The position numbers were made by a program, and so were the translations under genes. A stretch of DNA of 64,000 bases from the NCBI GenBank assembly GCA_016703025.1, contig JADJCV010000001.1:244750-308749 (forward strand), given 5' to 3'. Of this stretch, positions 59,582 through 64,000 are shown piece by piece; positions within the stretch are counted from its first letter, which is position 1; each line of letters starts with the position of its first letter. This stretch comes from Candidatus Avedoeria danica (GTDB lineage Bacteria > Chloroflexota > Anaerolineae > Epilineales > Epilineaceae). The notes under the pieces are model-generated. The model ran no database searches and had not been told where the DNA came from. It saw only the letters and a list, made by a program, of their open reading frames with translations.

Positions 59582-60486
59582 TCGTGGCTGACGCCGGTCC
59601 GCTGCGAGGCGACGAGACGCGGCGCGACCGCCGGTCGATCCGGCTGCCGCGGTACGACTACGGGCGGGCGGGGGCGTACTTCGTGACGGTGGTGACGGCG
59701 GGGCGGGAGTGGGTGTTTGGGGAAGTGGTGGGTGGGGTGATGAGGTTGAACCCCATTGGCGAGATCGTGCAGACCTGCTGGACTTCGATCCCGGACCATT
59801 GTCCAGGCGCCACCCTCGACACCTACATCATCATGCCCAACCACATCCACGGGATCCTGATCCTAGGTGGTGTAGGGGCACGGCATGCCGTGCCCATCGT
59901 TGACCACGCGACCAACCCCCGCCACCACGCAACCGCGTCGGGACCGGACGCCGCGGGCGATGATGTGCCCGATGCGTGGGCACGGCATGCCGTGCCCCTA
60001 CACGACGTGGATGGCGACATCGGACGGAAATGGACGTCGGACGACGGGGCGGTGGATGGCGACATCGGACGGAAATGGACGTCGGACGACGGGGCGGTAG
60101 ATGGCGACATCGGACGAAGATGGACGTCGGACGACGGGGCGGTGGGTGGCGACGGCGGGCGGAAATGGACGTCGGTCGATGGGGCGGTGGGTGGCGACGG
60201 CGGGCGGAAATGGACGTCGGTCGATGGGGCGGTGGGTGGCACCGAACGGTTTGGGCGGCCGGCGGTGGGGACGATTCCGACGGTCGTTCGATCGTTCAAG
60301 GCTGCTTCGACGCGGCAGGTCAACGCGCAGCGTATGGCCCCTGGCAGCCCCGTCTGGCAGCGCAACTTCTACGAACACGTCATCCGCACCGATGAATCCC
60401 TCCACCGCATCCGCCAGTACATCGCCGACAATCCGTTGAAGTGGGATCTCGACCGGCTGAACGGTCTGGCGAGGGGCTCGCGCTGA
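59578..60486 (+). CDS. REP-associated tyrosine (Y1 HUH) transposase with expanded repeats
   Basis: 302 aa from a GTG at 59578 (or 59584). Family marks: R-L-P-R-Y-D-Y-G-R-A-G-A-Y-F-V-T-V-V-T, the HUH motif M-P-N-H-I-H-G (His89, His91) and the catalytic Tyr281 in I-R-Q-Y-I-A-D-N-P-L-K-W; V-W-Q-R-N-F-Y-E-H precedes it. Between the HUH and Tyr motifs the usual linker is replaced by about 130 residues that encode two copies of a 20-bp palindrome (A-R-H-A-V-P) and five tandem 15-residue repeats. The catalytic residues are intact and the frame is open. Such proteins mobilise REP palindromes and are usually single-copy and domesticated. Confidence 0.9.
   Translation: MIVADAGPLRGDETRRDRRSIRLPRYDYGRAGAYFVTVVTAGREWVFGEVVGGVMRLNPIGEIVQTCWTSIPDHCPGATLDTYIIMPNHIHGILILGGVGARHAVPIVDHATNPRHHATASGPDAAGDDVPDAWARHAVPLHDVDGDIGRKWTSDDGAVDGDIGRKWTSDDGAVDGDIGRRWTSDDGAVGGDGGRKWTSVDGAVGGDGGRKWTSVDGAVGGTERFGRPAVGTIPTVVRSFKAASTRQVNAQRMAPGSPVWQRNFYEHVIRTDESLHRIRQYIADNPLKWDLDRLNGLARGSR
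59876..59895. repeat. 20-bp perfect palindrome (REP-like), copy 1
   Basis: GGGCACGGCATGCCGTGCCC, embedded in the transposase gene just after the HUH motif, preceded by GTAG. Confidence 0.85.
59978..59997. repeat. 20-bp perfect palindrome (REP-like), copy 2
   Basis: Identical 20-bp palindrome 102 nt after copy 1, followed by CTAC. A half-copy with the same GTAG prefix stands near 18823. Confidence 0.85.
60010..60234 (+). repeat. 45-nt in-frame tandem repeat, five copies
   Basis: Units begin at 60010, 60055, 60100, 60145 and 60190. Copies 1-3 encode D-G-D-I-G-(R)-(K/R)-W-T-S-D-D-G-A-V; copies 4-5 encode G-G-D-G-G-R-K-W-T-S-V-D-G-A-V. Within each group the copies are nearly identical, so the expansion is recent. 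Confidence 0.92.
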
Positions 60487-61106
60487 TGCCGCATGCGACA
60501 TCGTCGGCGGTTCGCATCACAGACGCCGCCGCCGCCGACCTGCCGGCGATCCTCGCCCTCAACGCGTCCAACGTCCCCCACGTCGGCCCGATCGACGCGC
60601 CGAAGCTCGCGCGCCTGCACGGCGAGGCGTTCGTGCTGCGGGTGGCCCGGGTCGTTGGGGACGCTCGCGACGATCGCGATGATCGTGTCGATCGCAACGA
60701 TCGTGTCGATCGCAACGATCGTGTCGATCGCGTCGTTCGTGCCGGCGGCGCGGGCGGGCCGATCGCCGGCTTCGTTCTGGCGATGGTGGAGACGGCCGAG
60801 TACGAGAGCCTGAACTTCCGCTGGTTTGTGGCGCGCTACCCGCGGTTCGTCTATGTCGACCGGATCGCCGTGGCCGAGGGGTATCGCGGGCTCGGGATCG
60901 GACGGCGGTTGTACGCGGACGTCGAGGCGCTGGCGGTGCACGCGGGGCGCGGGGCGGGGGGGCCGGTGACGTGTGAGGTGAACATCGCGCCGCCGAACCC
61001 GGGGTCGATGGCGTTTCACGAGCGGCTGGGGTTCGTGGGCGTCGGGGAGCGGTGGGACGAGGGTGGGGGGACGGGGGTGCGGATGATGGTGAAGGCGGTG
61101 CGGTAG
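60486..61106 (+). CDS. GNAT-family N-acetyltransferase
   Basis: 206 aa; the ATG overlaps the transposase stop by one base. GNAT features: I-T-D-A-A-A-A-D-L-P-A-I, a central V-D-R-I-A-V-A-E-G-Y-R-G-L-G-I-G-R-R-L-Y (acetyl-CoA-binding R-G-x-G-I-G) and N-P-G-S-M-A-F-H-E-R-L-G-F at the end. An 18-nt repeat (60681-60734) adds D-R-V-D-R-N units in a loop before the core strands. Substrate unknown. It is likely co-transcribed with the transposase, so the pair may be an accidental operon. Confidence 0.88.
   Translation: MPHATSSAVRITDAAAADLPAILALNASNVPHVGPIDAPKLARLHGEAFVLRVARVVGDARDDRDDRVDRNDRVDRNDRVDRVVRAGGAGGPIAGFVLAMVETAEYESLNFRWFVARYPRFVYVDRIAVAEGYRGLGIGRRLYADVEALAVHAGRGAGGPVTCEVNIAPPNPGSMAFHERLGFVGVGERWDEGGGTGVRMMVKAVR
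60681..60734 (+). repeat. 18-nt in-frame tandem repeat, three copies
   Basis: GATCGTGTCGATCGCAAC at 60681 and 60699, with a variant ending GCGTC at 60717. It encodes D-R-V-D-R-N repeats in the GNAT gene. Confidence 0.9.
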
Positions 61107-61128
61107 GTAGGCGCAGTACCGTCGCGGG

Positions 61129-61752
61129 TCAGTCGTGATGGGCGAGCACCCAGCCCAGCGCGGCGAACAGCAGCATCCACCCCGTGATCGCCAGCCGGGC
61201 GGCGACGAACGGCCCGAACATCGCCGGGAACATCGGGACGAAGACGTAGATGCCCAGCGCGAGCGGCAGGTAGCGGGCCCAGCCCTGCCATCGTCCCGAC
61301 CGCACGGCGGCGATGCCGGCGGCGACGAGCCCGACGCCGGCCATCGTCGACGCGATCCCGTAGGCCGTGTCGAGCGGCGCCAACTGGGCGCTGCCCATCG
61401 CGGCATCGGCGGCGGTGATCGCCCAGAGCTCGGCGCCGGTGAGGACGACGAGTCCGGCGACGGCGACGTACAACCCGAGGCGCCCGTAGCGGGCCGCGCC
61501 GATCGCGCCGCTGGCCGGGAGCGCCAAAAGGCCGAGGATCAGACCGATGTGCTGGACGGCGAACCAGGCCTGGATCACCTGGTGGCCGGTGGTGTCCAGC
61601 GGGTAGCTGAAGCGTTCCGGCCCGACGACCGGGGGGACGACGGCCAAGTAGATCCCGGAGGCCGCGCCCAGGATCCCGGCCCAGAGGCAGATCCGGCCGT
61701 ACAATCGGATGCGCGACACGGACGGCGAACCTGTGGCAAGCTCAGTGACCAT
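61129..61752 (-). CDS. Multi-pass membrane protein (unknown)
   Basis: 207 aa from the ATG at 61752 with AGGAGG 6 nt upstream. About six hydrophobic helices are visible (I-C-L-W-A-G-I-L-G-A-A-S-G-I-Y, G-L-I-L-G-L-L-A-L-P, L-Y-V-A-V-A-G-L-V-V-L, and so on) with short polar loops. No transport or enzyme motif is recognised. It is divergent from a TetR regulator, and a perfect inverted repeat lies between the two, so the TetR protein probably controls it. The longer in-frame extension upstream crosses the TetR gene and is not used. Confidence 0.78.
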   Translation of the reverse strand: MVTELATGSPSVSRIRLYGRICLWAGILGAASGIYLAVVPPVVGPERFSYPLDTTGHQVIQAWFAVQHIGLILGLLALPASGAIGAARYGRLGLYVAVAGLVVLTGAELWAITAADAAMGSAQLAPLDTAYGIASTMAGVGLVAAGIAAVRSGRWQGWARYLPLALGIYVFVPMFPAMFGPFVAARLAITGWMLLFAALGWVLAHHD

Positions 61753-61797
61753 GAAGACCTCCTGCTGGCGCGACGCCCACGGCAAATGCCGTAGCGG

Positions 61798-61818
61798 TAC
61801 ACTAGAGTTGTGCTCTAG
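61798..61818. promoter_or_regulatory. Probable TetR operator over the shared promoter region
   Basis: TACACT (61798-61803) is a -10-like hexamer on the plus strand and overlaps a perfect inverted repeat CTAGAG-N5-CTCTAG (61802-61818). It lies in the 81-nt gap between the membrane protein and the TetR gene. Confidence 0.65.
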
Positions 61819-61833
61819 CGAACAGCGAGGAGT

Positions 61834-62487
61834 ATGAGCCGCGTGATCCGCGAGGTCAAGGGGGCGTCGCGCCGGGACAAAGCAGCGGCGACGCGCCTGA
61901 AGATCCTGCGCGCCGCCCACGACGAGTTCGTCGCGAACGGCTACCACGGCGCGACGATCGCCGCCGTCGCCCGGCGGGCCGGGGTCGCGCCGCAGACGGT
62001 GTACTTCACGTTCCACACGAAACCGGCGCTGATCAGCGCCGTGATCGACATGGCGGTCATGGGCGAGGACGACCCTACGATCCCGCAGGCGACCGACTGG
62101 TGGGCCGCGATGGCGGCCGCGCCGACGGCGGACGAGGCGCTGCGGATCTTCGTCCGCGGCGCCGGCCCGCTCTTCGCCCGCGCCAGCCGGATCTCCGAGA
62201 TCCTCCGCGCCGCCGCCCTCACCGACGACGAGGTCCGGCGCACGCACGAACACCACGACGCGCTGCAACGGGCCGGCTACCGCGAGGTCATCGACCTTCT
62301 GGCCGCCAAGGGCCGGCTGCGGTCCGGGCTGGATGCGGAGGGCGCCACGGACGTGCTCCTCACGCTGCTGGGCGACACGACGTACTACGGCTTGACGGTG
62401 GATCGCGGGTGGAGCCACGAGCGGGTGATGGGGTGGTGGGAGGGGGTGTTGCCGGGGGTGTTGTTGGCGGGGAGTGCTCGACGATAG
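61834..62487 (+). CDS. TetR-family transcriptional regulator
   Basis: 217 aa from the ATG at 61834; because GAGGAG lies only 1 nt before that ATG, the GTG at 61843 is a good alternative. N-terminal helix-turn-helix: R-L-K-I-L-R-A-A-H-D-E-F-V-A-N-G-Y-H-G-A-T-I-A and V-A-R-R-A-G-V-A-P-Q-T-V-Y-F-T-F, the classic TetR DNA-binding unit. The C-terminal ligand domain is not informative. It probably represses its own promoter and the divergent membrane protein through the CTAGAG-N5-CTCTAG site. Confidence 0.92.
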   Translation: MSRVIREVKGASRRDKAAATRLKILRAAHDEFVANGYHGATIAAVARRAGVAPQTVYFTFHTKPALISAVIDMAVMGEDDPTIPQATDWWAAMAAAPTADEALRIFVRGAGPLFARASRISEILRAAALTDDEVRRTHEHHDALQRAGYREVIDLLAAKGRLRSGLDAEGATDVLLTLLGDTTYYGLTVDRGWSHERVMGWWEGVLPGVLLAGSARR

Positions 62488-62519
62488 GGGGATGATCCGG
62501 ACGATACATCCTGTCGCCA

Positions 62520-62585
62520 CCTTATTCAGCATTGCTTGACTGTAGAAGGTGTTGTTCAGCGATCTAGGGTCAAAACTGAATAAGG
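62520..62585. mobile_element. Possible MITE-like remnant with 10-bp terminal inverted repeats
   Basis: CCTTATTCAG (62520-62529) and CTGAATAAGG (62576-62585) are perfect inverted repeats bounding 46 nt that are clearly AT-richer than the surroundings. No target-site duplication was recognised. Confidence 0.4.
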
Positions 62586-62774
62586 GATGACGCACGAGGA
62601 GTAGGATGCACGAGAAGGATGGCGCACGAGGAGCGCCTTGGCAGGTCACCGCGTCAGCGACAGCACCGCAAACGCCAGGAACATCCCCGCCCCCGCCCCA
62701 AGGCAACCGTACACCGCCGTCCTAAGCTGGCGGCTGGGTCGCCTGGTGCTGGCCGAACAGTGCGGCGTTGCGAG

Positions 62775-62895
62775 GGCGCGGGCGGGGGCGGGGCGGGCGG
62801 GTCGGGTTGTTGGTGGCGTGGGGTGGGGGGGCGGCGGGTGGGGGCGGCGGGGGGCGGTTCGGGCTGTTCGTCGCGGGTGGGGCGGGTGGGATGCT
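62775..62895. repeat. G-rich tract with G-quadruplex potential
   Basis: Many runs of three to seven G with short spacers on the plus strand, just downstream of the LLM oxidoreductase gene's stop on the minus strand. Confidence 0.5.
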
Positions 62896-62953
62896 GTTCT
62901 CTCGGGCAAAAGTGGTCGTGTGCTGTCGGCGGGGCGGCGCGCTTGGCGCTCGA

Positions 62954-64000
62954 TCACCGTCCGGTCCGCTCCAGCCGCTCCCGAACCAGCGGCACCACCT
63001 GCGTGGCATAGAGCTCGATGGACCGGAGCATCGCCTCGTGCGGCAGCGTGCCGGCACTGTACTTCATGTCGAAGCGCGAGAGGCCGAGCGCCGTGGCGGT
63101 CCGAACGATCTTCGCCGCCACGGTCTCCGGCGCGCCGACGCACAGCGCCCCCTGCGGCCCGGCCATCTGCTCGAAGGCGCCGCGCGTCAGCGGGGGCCAG
63201 CCGCGCTCCCGGCCGATCCGGGTGTACATCGGCCCGAAGTGCGGCCAGAGTTCGTCGCGGGCCTGCTGATCCGTCTCGGCCACGTGGCCCGGCGAGTGCG
63301 CGCCGATCGGCAGGGGCGCGCGGCCGAGCTCGGCCAGGGCGTCGCGGTAATACTGGGCGTAGGGGGCGAAGGCCAGCGGGTCGCCGCCGATGATCGCCAG
63401 CATGAGCGGCATGCCGTACCGCGCGGCGCGCAGCACGGACGCCGGCGTGCCGCCGACGCCCATCCACGTCCGCAGCCGGCCGCTCTCGGTGGGCGGGAAG
63501 ACGCGCTGGTCCGACAGCGGGGCGCGGGTGGTGCCGCGCCACGTGACCGGGCCCTCCTTCAGGAGCTCCGCGAAGAGCGCGAGGCGGTCCTCGAACAGCT
63601 CCTCGTAGCGGTCCAACTCGAACCCGAAGAGTGGGAACGACTCCGTGAACGAGCCTCGGCCGATGATCACCTCCGCCCGGCCACTCGATACCGCGTCCAG
63701 CGTGCTGAAGCGCTGGAAGACCCTCACCGGATCGTCCGAGCTGAGCACCGTCACGGCCGAGCCCAGCCGGATGCGGCTCGTGCGGCCGGCGATCGCCGCG
63801 AGGACGACCTCGGGCGCCGACACGGCGAAGTCCGCGCGGTGGTGTTCGCCGACGCCGAAGAAGTCGAGCCCGAGGCGGTCGGCGAGCTCGGCTTCGGCGA
63901 CGATGTTGCGGAGAACGGCGGCGTGGGGGAGGGGGTGGCCGGTGGGGGTGACGGTGATGTCGCCGAAGGTGCTGAGGCCTAGTTCGATGGGGGGTGGGGG
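62954..64000 (-). CDS. LLM-class (luciferase-like) flavin-dependent oxidoreductase, 5' end beyond window
   Basis: 348 codons are visible plus a stop; the reading frame continues to the window edge (E-L-G-L-S-T-F-G-D-I, A-E-A-E-L-A-D-R-L-G-L-D-F-F-G-V-G-E-H-H) before an internal GTG. Luciferase-like features: G-E-H-H-R-A-D-F-A, T-S-R-I-R-L-G-S-A-V-T-V-L-S-S-D-D-P-V-R, R-A-E-V-I-I-G-R-G-S-F-T-E-S-F and W-M-G-V-G-G-T-P-A-S-V. Such proteins use reduced FMN or F420 to oxidise varied substrates. Nearly complete; only about 3-10 residues are likely missing. Upstream context is not visible. Confidence 0.9.
   Translation of the reverse strand, partial: PPPPIELGLSTFGDITVTPTGHPLPHAAVLRNIVAEAELADRLGLDFFGVGEHHRADFAVSAPEVVLAAIAGRTSRIRLGSAVTVLSSDDPVRVFQRFSTLDAVSSGRAEVIIGRGSFTESFPLFGFELDRYEELFEDRLALFAELLKEGPVTWRGTTRAPLSDQRVFPPTESGRLRTWMGVGGTPASVLRAARYGMPLMLAIIGGDPLAFAPYAQYYRDALAELGRAPLPIGAHSPGHVAETDQQARDELWPHFGPMYTRIGRERGWPPLTRGAFEQMAGPQGALCVGAPETVAAKIVRTATALGLSRFDMKYSAGTLPHEAMLRSIELYATQVVPLVRERLERTGR

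Larger units (their letters stand above)
62488..62953. other. 466-nt region without a convincing gene
   Basis: It contains an AT-richer 66-bp segment bounded by a 10-bp inverted repeat (62520-62585) and a long G-rich tract (about 62775-62895). Open frames on both strands here look like composition artefacts. Confidence 0.6.

Noticed and set aside
60010..60234. CRISPR or minisatellite outside a gene
   Set aside because: The 45-nt units are in frame within the transposase gene and contiguous.
62646..63542. Minus-strand frame ending in a hydrophobic segment (A-G-A-G-M-F-L-A-F-A)
   Set aside because: It runs through the LLM oxidoreductase gene in another frame; the hydrophobic tail alone is not enough to call a gene.

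Overview
The window is very GC-rich, densely coding DNA that looks like a chromosome segment of an uncultured member of the Chloroflexota (Anaerolineae/Ardenticatenia-like). The reasons are the combination of a BTAD-domain (SARP-like) regulator beside a polyhydroxyalkanoate (PHA) locus with a class III PhaE/PhaC synthase, secreted proteins with long Thr/Pro-rich linkers and a terminal (F/Y)LP-hydrophobic motif, lipoprotein and beta-propeller genes, and a gap-gap-pgk operon. This assignment is inference; no rRNA or other phylogenetic marker is present and I see no tRNA gene or CRISPR array.

Layout. 1-2.2 kb: start of a methyltransferase gene and a secreted propeller protein. 2.3-7.4 kb: a small addiction/restriction region (RHH-RelE toxin-antitoxin pair, Mrr-type endonuclease, HicBA) interleaved with tex and a VOC gene whose promoter carries a LexA-like palindrome. 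7.5-11.2 kb: a coupled heterodimeric ABC exporter. 11.3-13.9 kb: an ECF sigma factor and its frameshifted membrane partner. 14.1-18.8 kb: one giant secreted fusion of a glucose/sorbosone-dehydrogenase-like propeller and a subtilisin. 18.9-25 kb: the PHA locus (thiolase, phaC, phaE, phasin, helical protein, BTAD regulator, small protein). 25.4-30.2 kb: LysM-glycosidase and two envelope-associated propeller proteins. 30.2-34.7 kb: glycolytic operon (gap, a GAPDH paralogue without its catalytic residues, pgk) and a 3-hydroxyisobutyrate-dehydrogenase-like gene. 34.7-37.7 kb: glycosyltransferases. 38.3-41.3 kb: four-lamin-tail-domain protein. 42.3-49.5 kb: a tightly overlapping operon (degenerate M23-like protein, unknown, inositol-phosphatase family, O-methyltransferase, O-antigen-ligase-like TPR protein). 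49.5-58.2 kb: surface and envelope genes, carbamate kinase, Lnt-like acyltransferase, pyrophosphatase. 58.3-64 kb: kelch protein, a REP-type Y1 transposase carrying palindromes and tandem repeats inside its own gene, GNAT, membrane protein with a divergent TetR regulator, and the body of an LLM flavin oxidoreductase.

How it fits together. The PHA genes form the clearest system: a 7-bp direct repeat with a 4-bp gap lies 8 bp upstream of a -10 element ahead of the phasin gene, which is the binding geometry of SARP/BTAD activators, and a BTAD gene lies immediately upstream; a hairpin separates the phasin from the synthase genes. The other recurring themes are promoters placed 5-9 nt from a start codon (leaderless transcripts), short in-frame tandem duplications in many genes, and (F/Y)LP motifs in Thr/Pro-rich secreted proteins. 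All calls come from reading the sequence alone; no database search was possible.
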